Below are positions 23,275-36,956 of a DNA stretch of 64,000 nt, piece by piece (the stretch's first letter is position 1; each line of letters starts with the position of its first letter). The DNA is from Dipteris shenzhenensis (taxonomy: Eukaryota > Polypodiophyta > Polypodiopsida > Gleicheniales), in the NCBI GenBank assembly GCA_047967505.1, contig CM106539.1; one strand, given 5' to 3'. A program made the position numbers and the translations under genes. A model generated the notes under the pieces. That model was not told where the DNA came from. It saw nothing but the letters and a program-made list of their open reading frames with translations, and ran no database searches.

Positions 23275-24345
23275 TTGGGAAGGTCTTACCAATTTAATGG
23301 CAGTGTCTAATCCCTTTACAAAAAATTAGTCTTTCTGAATAAAGAAATCACCTTCACCATATAAATGCAAATTGCTAGATAAAAATTCAGAAAAACCTAG
23401 TGGTTTGGCATATGCATAGCCAGTTGGCTTCTCCCAAATCCTCTTAATTGGGGTCTTCTTCACCTTGTACTTCAGTTTAAAAAAAAAGAAAAAAAAGAGT
23501 GACGGGCGACGAGTGCTCTTCTGCACTGCAGAGACAACGAGCTTCAAGGAAGCTTATGTGGGAGAAGACACAGAGGATGCCATGAAATGGATCCTCAAAT
23601 ATGGAACCAAGTTTGTCTGGAACTCTGTCACATCCACGTTCAAGGCACCGAAGGGATGTAGTTGGCGAAGAAATGACCGTAATCCACTGAGAGCCACTCG
23701 AGGAGCAAAGATCTGATCAAGGCAGAGGTCTACAATCTCCTTACTCCTACTATAAACAATGATAGCTACAAGTGCCAGCTGAGGTGCTGAGGGACATCAG
23801 AGATAACAAATATTCTTAGGCTATGCGGCTCATAGCCAACACAATATACTCAGTTACTTGTTTGCGGACAGTGTTTGCGTCGTAGGGTGGTTCGTGGAGG
23901 AAAAAAGAAGCGTGAGTGGTGCAGAAGAGGAGATGAGCATGGAAACGACAAGGGGGACGAGTTGTCACCTCAGAAGCGGTAGAAGCCTCCAAACTACCAC
24001 AACGGCCTCAGAGAAGCAAGAACTGTAGTGCCAGAACTCCAGTGTCAAATATAGGAGCTGCATTGAGGTGAAGCTCTAACCAAACGCAAGATGTGAAGGA
24101 TTGTCGACGATCTTTTGGCCTCGGTAGATCTTTAGTGGCAACAACGACCACAGTAGAAGAGTCAGCAGCAACAACTATCAACATAGATCTTCACAGCATT
24201 AAAGAAAGAGAGATGAAGTCCTCCACATAGTAGTTTTGAGAGCATACAACCACATCAATGTTGAAGTTGATGGAGAGGTTGATGAGGGTGGAAGAGCCTA
24301 GAGGAGTAGAAGAGCCACGAGAGAGCCACTGGCTCTGATACCACA

Positions 24346-24577
24346 TGTTGGAGCATCAATGGAAACAATGGATCATAAACAGAACACTTTATTCATGGAG
24401 AATGCCCAATATATAGGCAAGAGAGTATACATCTTTGACATCATCAATGATCTCAGGATGGAATCCTTAGATCCTATAATTACTCCTTGATTCTCTCAAT
24501 CACACCCACTCTAGCACACCTACTTTCACACACTCCTAGCCCTTAGGCACACACCCATACATCAATTTGACTCTACA
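24346..24577 (-). repeat. 5' LTR of the gag-only element
   Basis: 232 bp; the initiator-Met PBS lies immediately inside at 24331-24343, which fixes the element's orientation. Confidence 0.93.
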
Positions 24578-24714
24578 CTATGCAGTTTTTGGGGAAGAAG
24601 AAGCAGGGCGATGGGAGAGTAGGATGGTACAGCCAGACAATAGGACGAAGTAGGGGAGCTGTATGGCTTGTCGTACAGCATTGTACAGCAGGTAGGCAGC
24701 AAAAGAAGCAGCCC

Positions 24715-24735
24715 GGGGGGGGGGGGGGGGGGGGG
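24715..24735. repeat. poly-G run (21 nt)
   Basis: Uninterrupted G21 preceded by CCC. It could form a G-quadruplex or be a sequencing-prone homopolymer. Its exact length in the genome is uncertain. Confidence 0.95.
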
Positions 24736-26252
24736 CAAAGGGGACGCAACTAGGAGGGTGTCATCCTTCTAGAAGTCAAGCCAAAGACTGAATTCTTGCA
24801 GCACTTCCCCTTAGCTCTCCGTGCACCTTCTGGATATTCATATTTTTGGAAAGAGTTTTTTCCAAGGTGGTCTGTCATTCCCTCAGGCTGCCTCAGCAGC
24901 AGTTTAAGTAGCTAGCTCTCTAGTCCTCAGTTCCAAAATTATTTTTCCACTTTATTTTACATTGGGTTTTGACTTGATGCAAGAAGACAAAAAGATCACA
25001 TCTCTTATCATTCGATTTCCTAGACTTCCACTGCCTTTGCCTCACCATTGGAGCCTCGTTTGGGGTGGTCGTTGAGGTTCCTCCTTTTTCTCCCTTGCCT
25101 ACTTTAGTAACAGATGCAGTCAGCCTACTTTAGTAACAGATGCAGTCAGGTTGGATGGGGCACCTTTTGGTCATTGTCTTTGACCTCAACATTATGGATG
25201 ACATATTATGCTTCAAGTTCCATATGCCTCCTTTTCAGACAGAGGATGGAGATTGTTGGACGCTAGGATTTAATGCTGCATTTGTAGACTTTTTGGGCGT
25301 TTTGCCACAGATTTACCAAAGAACAAAAGGTATACTAAAAAGGAAAAGAAAGAAGATTCATTCCTCTTTGGATCATCACGATGCTACTATCACTCATGTG
25401 TCTCCACAGTACAGATGGATAGCAGTTTGAGATGACAGGATTTCAGCGCCAGATCTATCACACTAGGAGCCTTTTGCTTTGGACTAAGTCAAGCCTTCTC
25501 AGCCTCAGCCTTGCAATTTGATTGACTTGATGTCCACTCCTTTCCAGGTTGTGCTTATGACTCAGAGGGGACACTCTGTTTGAGCTTATGCAGTGGAAAG
25601 GAGATCTTACTTCTTTCAGGGGATCATGGAAGGCCTTTCAAGAGCTTCCAGAGCTCCGAGAGTTCACATGGCACATCATCTTAAAGGAGGGGGAGAAGGA
25701 TTGCTCAGATAGATGTAGACATCCCTTTGGAGTGAACCACAAGTGATGGTGGACAACAGAGACCTATTAGATAGATGGGTACCTTTTTTGGAACATGCAT
25801 TGTGGGATGGAGGAAGGGATACTGTGACATGAAGTTGGGGGTAATAAACTTCACGCACCTCTTCACTTCCTGCTGCTTTCGAACTGACTGACAAAGATAT
25901 TTATAATTGAGAAAAGGACATTAAAAAGAAGCTTTTATGCCAAGATACCACACCATACTTTTCTCCCTCAGATGAGAACGAAAATGGTAACATCCCAAGT
26001 AATGTTGTACTCAAGCATAGGGAGAAGGAAAGGATCAGCAGAGGCCATAATCTCAGCGAGCCGGTTTGCGCCAAAGAGAAGAGCGATATGTTGTTGAAAG
26101 AAGATCTTGCGGCTCAACATGACATGAACTGATATATATCGAGGAGTTTGAAGGGGCTGATTGGGTCGGATGGGTAGGTTCGGAGGAAACATTGCACCTC
26201 CTTCATAGACACCTTTACACTTAGCTCAAAACACTCTTCAAACTGTCATTAG
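24736..26252. other. no gene recognised
   Basis: Intronic sequence with a 96-codon plus-strand open stretch (25140-25430) that matches nothing I recognise, and a short local duplication (cagcctactttagtaacagatgcagtca... at 25105-25150). No LTR, LINE or exon signal was identified. Confidence 0.4.
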
Positions 26253-26789
26253 ACACAGAGGCCTATAACTTTCAGTAGAGACATGATATCAAAGATTTAA
26301 ACACATAAAGAGATGCGCCTTGAGATGGGCTTCGCGATGATATAAGTTTCGTTGAAAACAGATAGACGGTTGAAGAGATATGGACAGTTTACTGGAAGGG
26401 AGTAAAAACTGTCATGAAAATAGACTGTCAAACACAGAGACTCATAACATTCTGCAGCAATATCTGATTCAAGATCTAAGCACATAGAGACATGCACCTT
26501 AAAGAGAGCTTCGCGCTGATATATGTTTCGTTAGAAACAGAGAAGCGGCCAAAAAGTTATGGACAGTTTACTAGATGGGGGTAAAAACTGTCATGAAAAC
26601 AGACTGTCAGACACAGAGACTCATAACTTTTTGCAGCAGTATCTGATTTAAGATCTGATCACATAGGAACATGCGCCTTAAAGAGAGCTTCGTGTTGATA
26701 TAAATTTCATTAAAATCGGACTACCGAGCAGAAAGTTATGAGCAAAACACTAACAAGGGGTCAAACTATCATGAAAACTGCCCTCCACC
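26253..26789. repeat. three tandem repeats of 179 bp
   Basis: Copies start at 26253, 26432 and 26611 with acacagag(gc/ac)ctataac or a close variant. Each contains gcgcctt-gag...gcttcg-g-tgatat and ggacagtttact...gtcatgaaaa, with moderate divergence between copies. Spacing is exactly 179 bp both times, although the third copy decays at its end. The length is near nucleosomal/satellite size, but with three copies it could also be an internal repeat of an unknown element. Confidence 0.85.
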
Positions 26790-28559
26790 CATGCTAATTT
26801 CGCATGAGCAGGATGCTTGAGCAGGATGCTCCCTCAAGACTCCACCTTCATCAACGATCCACCCCTCATAGATTTCGCCTAGAAGAAGGGAAGAAGTTTG
26901 CATGGTGGCTCGGGAAATAGATGGACCATGTGTGCACAGTGAGTGGCCGAATAGAAAGAACTTTTAAGGCTTTGAAAGAAAGAAAAGGGAAGAGACACTC
27001 AAGAGAGAGAGAAACTGAAGTGATCTTCATTACCAATAGAGTGAGACGCCACTCCAATGCAACTCAAAACACTACAAACACAAGGGAGAAGAAGAGGTTT
27101 CATATGTACAAGAGGGAGCGGAAGCTCCAAGACTACTCATAGAGAGAAAATGGACTAGAGAGAGATGGACTCAAGAGTCTACATAAGAGAATATCTACAA
27201 GAGGGAGAGAAGGCTCATGGAAGAGGCTTGAGGAGACTAGAGCTACAGCAACATGAGGCCTAATGGTGGAAGAGACTAATGAACAAGGGAGAGAAGGGCT
27301 CCTTTTATAGAGATTTTGTCACCCTCCTTCACCCATTTACAATTGCTGCCTGTAGATTCTTTTTCCCATCAATCACATAAGTCCGTATGTCACCATCCAT
27401 GTCCTTTTTGGCTACTCTTGCCAAGTGTCCCATCACAAGATGCTCAAGACTCTTAAAGTATTGAGAAAGCCAAGAGTCTCTCCATATGGAGCCCATAGGG
27501 ACCCTCTCTTTTCCACATGTCCACATCCTCCTTATTCCACATAGGAATTTAGAAGGATTCCTCTTGACTTCACACTCCTCCACATGCTTTTCACACGCTT
27601 GGCATGTGGCCTCTCTTATATTATTGGAACACGTGGACATGAGCCCACCTCTTTATATGACTCACTCTTCCTATTTTCTAAAAACCCCATAATATCCCAT
27701 ACACAAATAACTCTCACCCCATACCAAGGTATTTATAATTGATACCCATGGTATTTACAATGATTTATTCCACTCATCCTCTCAATCCCATACAATATCA
27801 TAGAAAATAGAAATAAGTGAGAGCCTCTAGGCTATCACTTGATACTCAAACTCTTATCAACCATAGAGAAAAACAATACCAATACCAAATTAAAAATATT
27901 AATTTTTGGAGTCACAATATCCTCATCTTTTCAGTTAGTCCAGAGGCAGATGGGTGAGATCTCACGATGCTGATCCAGTTCAGAATGCACGCCTCAAGCC
28001 CATAAGAGTACTGGGCCACATTGAGTAGTGTCAGTTTGTTAAGGCTGGTATGTTGACCCTCGTTCTTAGAGATTTGTGTTGGTACTTGAAAAGTGTAGCT
28101 ATTATGGGGTGTTCCTATAAAGTACTTGCAGTGGGATCCTAACTGAGGGGGAGTGGATTGTAGTAGACAATCATTCCAAAATCGTCCCATTTTTCTAGCT
28201 TATGGTTAGCAATGTCAGAAAATTTCAGATTCTGTCTTGAGGTTGGACACCTTCTAGAGCAGCTCACTGGGAGAGATTTCAGATCATTTTAGATTTGCAG
28301 AGGTGTTTCTGGAGGAGGCTTTGGAGATCTCTCAGGAATAAGAAGATTACATGGAGAGACTGCAGTTAGCAAATGGAGGGAGACATTTGGAGTAGATCCT
28401 TCTTGCTTGTAGTGTCTGCATGCTTTGGGATTGGGATATGAGAAGTTTATAATAACTGAGCTCAGCAATCAATAAAGAAGATCATGGGCATGATGACAAT
28501 CTTGTATTTTCGTTTTTCAAAGAAGTTAGAAAATTTTTTGAGACCAAACATAAGTGCAA
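26790..28559. other. no gene recognised; possible LTR-type debris
   Basis: Includes a purine-rich stretch (26940-27250), a cttttatagag promoter-like word at 27301-27311, and minus-strand open stretches (27329-27640, 27912-28190) without recognisable domains. Probably remains of LTR elements, but I cannot show it. Confidence 0.35.
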
Positions 28560-28655
28560 GTTAGCAGTGAGAGGTCAAGTACTATCTCTCCAATAAAAGA
28601 CTTAATAGTTAGCAGTGAGAGGTGAAGTACTATCTCTCCAATAAAAGATTTAATA
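28560..28655. repeat. 48-bp tandem duplication upstream of exon 'c'
   Basis: gttagcagtgagaggt(c/g)aagtac...aaaaga(c/t)ttaata repeated at 28560 and 28608, ending about 60 bp before the splice acceptor. Confidence 0.85.
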
Positions 28656-28718
28656 TATCAGCAAGGTAATATTCCTTTCAATTGATAACTGATGTTTCAA
28701 AATGTAATATTTTTGCAG

Positions 28719-29146
28719 GGCCAATTGCATATTTTGGACAAGGGCACTAAATATTCCTTGCCCATACGTTTTTGTTTTTCCAGAGCAGCTTGTAACATCA
28801 GAAAGTGTTGATTTCTCTTGTGAAAGAAAAGAACAAACCTTTTTGGAATGTAATGCAGTCAGTAATGAGCCTGCAGAAGAGGAGGGGACAGAGATCCATA
28901 TGACACCTGACCATGCATCTCAACAAACCATAAACGGGCCAAATGATGTGAATCTTTTGGAAAGCAAGGACTCGGGTTCCTATGTTTGCAGTCCGGGCAG
29001 AGATGGTCTTGTTGTGAGAGACTGTAATGAATGTACAGATGCTGCAAAGTTAGTTGACAGCAGTGAAAACAGAGTCTCTAAGCACACTGAGCAAGCAACT
29101 GTATGGGTTGAAGGATTGGTTCCTGGTATTGATTTTTGCAACCATG
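28719..29146 (+). CDS. SET-domain protein gene, exon 'c' (428 nt): SET core
   Basis: Acceptor aatatttttgcag|, donor accatg|gtaag. After completing Trp with TG|G it reads ANCIFWTRALNIPCPYVFVF, then a long, hydrophilic, probably poorly conserved insert of about 100 residues (Cys, Ser and Asp rich), then WVEGLVPGIDFCNH and one base. The WTRALNIP and LVPGIDFCNH motifs correspond to the SET core of Rubisco LSMT/SETD3-type lysine (or histidine) methyltransferases; the NH pair binds S-adenosylmethionine. The frame has no stop over 428 nt, while the flanks are typical AT-rich intron. The last base G joins AT of the exon at 61292 to make Asp. Confidence 0.78.
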
Positions 29147-29333
29147 GTAAGACCATCCTACATTGTATCATGTATGCATCAATTCATGCAACAGATTGTA
29201 TCTATAAGGATGCTTTTGAATGATGGAATTTCGGACGCAAATACTCTAGACAATCATGAATTCAAGACAATGCAGACACGTATTTTTTAATACCTAATTA
29301 AATGCATAATTACCTACACACGCATGCACGAAC

Positions 29334-29359
29334 GTGCGCGCGCGCACACACACACACAG
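29334..29359. repeat. (CG)n(CA)n at the 3' end of LINE C1
   Basis: Alternating purine-pyrimidine run gcgcgcgcgcacacacacac abutting the LINE 3' end, where the other copies have (GA)n. Confidence 0.9.
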
Positions 29360-29360
29360 A

Positions 29361-30689
29361 AATTTATTAGAGTCTTCAGAAGACCGATGGGTCTATGAGA
29401 CTGAAAGAAAACCTGATACAAACCACAGTAAGGGTGGAGCTACTAAACGAGCATCATCACCCGTGCTGAGTCCTAAGTCTGATCATACATAGTCAAATAC
29501 ATCTGGGTGTGACAATGAAAAGGGAAAAGACTGAGCTGAATCCTCTGTATGTCATGTCGCCCTAGCTAGTGCGTAGCCGGTGATGGGACGTTGTTGTCTG
29601 TCAAGGGGTGCCGTGCGCCTCGGTCTCCTGCAGGAGGCTCGACTCAAGACCAGAGCCAGTGTGACTCCCGTGGGACATATCCCGGGTCTAAACAGTGATG
29701 GGAGGTTTCCCAGAGTGATCTGTGTGTCCCCTCGATGCCTGGTGTGTCGTGCTACAGTCGTCGGGTCGGGTCTGCGGCAAGAGACTGGACGATCAATATC
29801 ACTCGATGGGAAGAACTCTATGATCTTGCTCTGAGAGGTGTCTGGTGGTGTGGCCAAGCCCCGTCGCTTGAGTAAGTACTCTCTGTGTCGGACCCCCCTC
29901 GTGAATGAAGGCTGTGAGGCATCTCTGATTTGGGTAAGTGAGGAATCTGGAAAAGGGCCCCAAGCTGTCTCTGAAGAGACAGTGGTAGCGACCTCGGATC
30001 TCATAGTACACTGGGCACCTGAAAATAAAATGCTCCTCCGACTCAACCTCCTGACAGTTGCGCAATGTGCATATGTGATGCTCCCTAGGGATCCCCTTTG
30101 CTCTGCCACTCTCTATGCGGAGGCGGTGTGATGATGTCCGATGGAGATCCGTAGTGAGTGAGGCATGTGTAGCTCAGTGTACCCCGGTGGTGTGATGAAT
30201 CCCTCCTCCGAAATACGAAGACAGTGATCTCTATAGAAGCTCAGCTTCACTGGAAGCTCCCTCGGCGCCCTAGGTTCTAAAGATGTGCAGCTGCAGGAGA
30301 TCCTCTCGAATGACTTAGTTGGTGTGTGGCCCGATCGGGATGGTGGGTGGGAGTACCGGGGGGGCATCCAAATTGTACTGAAAAGGAGGTATCGTATCGA
30401 TGTGAAACCCCAGTCTCACAAACCATTTGTCAGTCCGTGCATACGAGCCTCGCTCGTCTCCCTCTACTGCCAACCTCATGGAGGAATCGAGAGCCAACCA
30501 TGGCAACCTTTGTCTCCTTGATGTGCAGTCCCCATATGATCTAACTCGGTGTAGATATGTGATGGTGTGAAAGGATGCATCTAGCTGGAGTGGAGAAGCG
30601 CCAAACTCGGCCTGAATGATATGATGTGGTACAGATGGTTTCCCCCGGATCATCCGTGAGAGCATGAGGATCTGTAGGCGCTCCATCCG
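29361..30689 (-). mobile_element. LINE C1, 5'-truncated, frameshifted
   Basis: 3' end aatttattagagtcttcaga followed by agaccgatgggtct and atgagac. It codes ORF2 C-terminal parts: VESEEHFIFRCPVYYEIRG (CCHC region), RMIRGKPSVPHHIIQAEFG and LQLDASFHTITYLHRVRS, in alternating frames. Similar to LINE M (55300-57241). Similarity ends at about 30689, where a short (GA)n leads into the 3' end of LINE D. Confidence 0.85.
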
Positions 30690-30700
30690 AGAGAGAGAGA

Positions 30701-31795
30701 TATTAAATTCTTTGGAAGACCGATGGGTCTATGAGACCGTGAAAATCTTGGTACAAGAACGAGCTATGAGGGTGGAGCTTCTAAACGAGCATTCACACCA
30801 ATGCAAAATTCAAAAAAAAAGCAAAATGGTAGTACTAAGTACTCATGAAGTACTAAGCCAAACAGGGTAGGTGATAAAGGACACCCTTGTTTGACCCCAA
30901 TAGTGCTTATGATTTCATCTGTCCACCCAGACACTGCCCGGACTCTACTCTCTCATAAAGTGCCATGATAGCCCAAATGATCTCCTGGTCATAACCCAAA
31001 TCCTATAGGTGCCGGAGGAGACGGGCATTGGAACTGTATCAAATGCTTTGTGGAAATCCACAAAGCAATAGTAAACCCTCCTGCTTCCATGCCCTCGCCT
31101 GCATGATGATACACCTGAGCATGAGAATGTGATCCATGGTCCCATGATTGTGCCAGAATCCAACCTATCCTGCTGCTCTAAGTCGTTGACACTCTGCAAA
31201 TTGGTTGACCTCGGAATCAAGTACTGATGCATAAATCTTGGACATGACATTGCCCAATCATAATGGTCCTGTAATTCTTTGAGCTCATGGGATCCCTTGC
31301 CTTGTGGATGGGTGCGATAATGTTAATGGTCGAGGTGCGTAGAAACCCCAAATAAACCACTCATTAGAAAGCTTTGCTAAGATCGGAGCCAGGAGGTTAA
31401 TCCCATATGCAATGAACTTAGTGCATAGCCCCTCATGATCCTTCACTCTGCCATTATGAAGTTTCATTACGGCATCCTTGTCTCCCCCCTTAGTGAAGAG
31501 GGTGCAGGATGTGGGGCGTGGCATATGTGAGAGGTCAGGGACTGGCTGATTTGGGATATCATATAGTGTGTGTACATAGTTATACCAGACTTGAGTGTCA
31601 ATGAGTGGTGAGGGGGACCGTCCCTCTAGGAATATCTGCGAGTAGCTCCTCGTTCTGGCGAACGAAATCTAGTTTTCTTTGTGCGTACGAGCCGATGATA
31701 CTCGCGTAGCGTCTCTGGTTTGCATGGAAGATTCGAATCTGAGTTGATGACGTAAAGCCTTACCAACTATTACAAGGTACGGTCCCAGGAGGTGG
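30701..31795 (-). mobile_element. LINE D, truncated and internally deleted
   Basis: 3' end tattaaattctttggaagac plus the hairpin and gtctatgagac (to 30737). The 3' UTR (to about 30865) joins directly to the middle of the reverse transcriptase (VKQGCPLSP region at about 30870-30900), so the reverse transcriptase C-terminus and all of the ORF2 C-terminal region are missing. Further on: CFVDFHKAFDTVP, GPWITF and NGRVKDHEGL. The 5' end passes into GA/GAAA at 31796. Confidence 0.8.
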
Positions 31796-31859
31796 AGAGA
31801 GAGAGGAAGAAAGAAAGAAAGAAGGAAATTTTATTAGTGTCTTCGAAAGACCGATGGGT

Positions 31860-31892
<33 letters not shown>
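31796..31892 (-). mobile_element. LINE E: 39-bp LINE copy sandwiched between (GA)n(GAAA)n and (GA)n
   Basis: 31796-31827 is GA followed by GAAA/GAAG units. 31828-31866 is only the last 39 bp of a LINE (attttattagtgtcttcgaa, the hairpin agaccgatgggtct, atgag). 31865-31892 is pure GA running into LINE F1. The truncation point ctatgaga merges with the GA repeat. Confidence 0.85.
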
Positions 31893-34830
<2,938 letters not shown>

Positions 34831-34837
34831 TGGAGAG

Positions 34838-36941
34838 AGCTTATTAATGTCTATGAAAGACCAAAGGGTCTATGAGATTGAAAAGAAACTAGATACAATG
34901 AAACATAAGGGTGGGGCCACTAACATGGGAAGCCCTACCAAAGGCTAATGGTTGTGATGAGAAAAAAAAGTTAGTACATAGTGCAATCGCTGTGAGAGAA
35001 ACCCACAAAGGAGGAACAAACACCAAGGAGGAATCCCCTGGCCGTCTATCAATGTGTCGCCTATCCCTGAGTGGCTAGAACTGTGTATCCCGTCTGTGGG
35101 ACCAACAGCCCTGGATGGTTGAGGAGAGACAAGAGGAGCTTTTCTGATAGTGGCTTAGGATCTGGCGAGGGGTGGCATCAAGATGGAATGTCAGCAATAG
35201 AATGTTGTTGTCGCTCGTGTCCATTCTTCCTTTTGAGTATCTACGATTTGGCCTGTTGTTTGACAAGTGTTGTCGTCACTCCAGTGGTCTGTCTTCCACA
35301 TTGTAGAGAGAGGACATGTCTGCAGCCCTCGTGTGAGTGTCCACTCGGGGTTGGATTTATCGAGTCTGATCCCTTGCTGTCGGGTCACTGGAGAAAGAAT
35401 CCATGATCGTGCTCTGACTAGGATCGGCCGGTCACTCATGTGGTGTCCTTATATGCTCTGACTGGGGCTGTCGGCCAGTCTCTCATGTGCTCTCCTCTAG
35501 GCTTGCATGAGCTTCTCTCTGTGTTTGTAGGCCTCAAGAAGGAAAATAGCCACTTGCCGTTGATCTTGATGTGCCAAGAATGTGTGAGTGGGCCAAAACT
35601 AGTACTGAAAAGATAGTGGTGCCATCCACGAATCTCATAGTATACAGGGCATCTGAAAGCATAGTGATCCTCTCTCTTGGTCCCTACATATCTCATGAAG
35701 TGCAGATTCGTCTCTCACATTGGATACCCTCTACTCATTCTGTCTCAACTCGTAGCCCTATGTGAAGACATCGGGAACTGACTCATAGAGACCCTTAGTG
35801 CATGTGGGAGATGAATTTGGATGTAGCCTGGTGGTTCGATGAACCCCTCCTCTGACATCCATAAGCAATGATATCTGCAGAAGCTTAGTTTCACCAAAAG
35901 CTCAGTAGCGTGCTAACTAGGTGCTGAATGTGTGGAGTTGTAAGAGGTTCACCTCCTGACAAGCAAGCGGAATGAATGGAGCCTCAAGGCTATACTGAAA
36001 CGTTGGCAATCTGTCCATCTGTATCTCTGAGCTTGTGAAATATCTGCGTGTCTGAGCATACCGACTCCTCTGATCCCCCTTTGCCTCCAATGCCATAAAT
36101 GAAGTTGGGGCCAGCCATGGTAGTCTATGTCATTTGGTTGTCGTGGTATCAAAGTCCCTAGCCCCAGATAAGTGACCATTGCATCACACTGTAGAGCGGT
36201 GGCCCCAAACTTTGCTAGTATGATCTAATGCGGGGTCGATGGCTTACTGTGGATCATTCGAGCGAGAAGTAGAAAGTCTTCCTATGCGTGTCTCCGATAA
36301 GTTTGTCTCCCAAAAGGGACTATTGTACATCCTTGATGGGCAAATCAATGAATGAAAAAGAACAGACTTGGTAGTGGGATCCTAAAAATGAGTGGAAGCA
36401 CTGGTGCTGGAGTTTGGCTAATGCAGCATGTCCCATGCTCAAACGGGCCTGCATAGCTGGTCGCATCGTGGAAATCGAATCTACAAAGAGAACACCTAGG
36501 TATGTGTAGGATGCAACAATCTCTATTGGAGCCGCTTGGAAGGTAAATTGCTCTTTGTGTGCAACCGCTCGAGATGTGTTGAAGACCAAAACCTTAGTTT
36601 TACCCAAGTTGACCTTCAAAAAATTTGTATTGCAAAAAGTGTCGCTGGAGACCTTAGTTGAGGAGAGAGTAGAACCACATCGCCTGCGTATAGTAGAATT
36701 GAAATCAAGGAGCCAACTAACGACGAACGTGCACCCCTTAGAGTTGCGATGTAGGACTCAAGCTCGTCGATGTATAGGCCAAACAAGGTCGGTGATAATG
36801 GAGTAACTCCGATCGTGCTCATGATCTCCTTTATCCATCTTGATATCCGCTCGTATAGTGCCTGGACTGCCTTAATAATGTGCCGATTGTACCCAGGATC
36901 AACTAGGCATTTGAAAAATCGGGCTCGTGGTACAATATCGA
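34838..36941 (-). mobile_element. LINE G, 5'-truncated, decayed
   Basis: 3' end: short gagagagc, ttattaatgtctatgaaaga, ccaaagggtct, atgag. Coding remnants: HYAFRCPVYYEIRGWHHYLF (CCHC side), KVNLGKTKVLVFNTSRAV, SYTYLGVLFVDS, PLSPTLFGLYIDELESYI and ILLYAGDVVLLSP. The catalytic box reads YAGD instead of YADD. It ends at about 36941, where tatcgaa passes into (GA)n and LINE F2. Confidence 0.78.
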
Positions 36942-36956
36942 AGAGAGAGAGAGAGA

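Larger units (their letters stand above)
21943..24577 (-). mobile_element. complete gag-only LTR retrotransposon (copia-type, TR-GAG-like)
   Basis: Two 232-bp LTRs (21943-22174 and 24346-24577) enclose 2.2 kb. Flanking duplications are perfect: ctatg at 21938-21942 and ctatg at 24578-24582. On the minus strand the 5' LTR is the right one, followed by the PBS TGGTATCAGAGCC (24343 down to 24331). A G-rich polypurine tract (TGTGGGGGGGTA) precedes the left LTR. The only coding region is gag; no protease, integrase or reverse transcriptase is present, so it depends on an autonomous copia partner. The LTRs differ at only a few positions, so the insertion is fairly recent. Confidence 0.92.
11059..28718 (+). 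other. 17.7-kb intron of the SET-domain gene
   Basis: Inferred from the donor gtatgc at 11059 and the acceptor ttttgcag ending at 28718, both phase 2. It contains an hAT relic, gypsy gag and pol, LINE A2, a gag-only LTR element and satellite-like repeats, annotated separately. Confidence 0.6.

Noticed and set aside
24715-24735. Poly-G run as a functional G-quadruplex
   Set aside because: Recorded as a repeat only; homopolymer length is unreliable and nothing nearby suggests a role.
25140-25430. 96-codon plus-strand open frame as a host exon
   Set aside because: No splice context consistent with the SET gene, no recognisable domain, and length within chance expectation.
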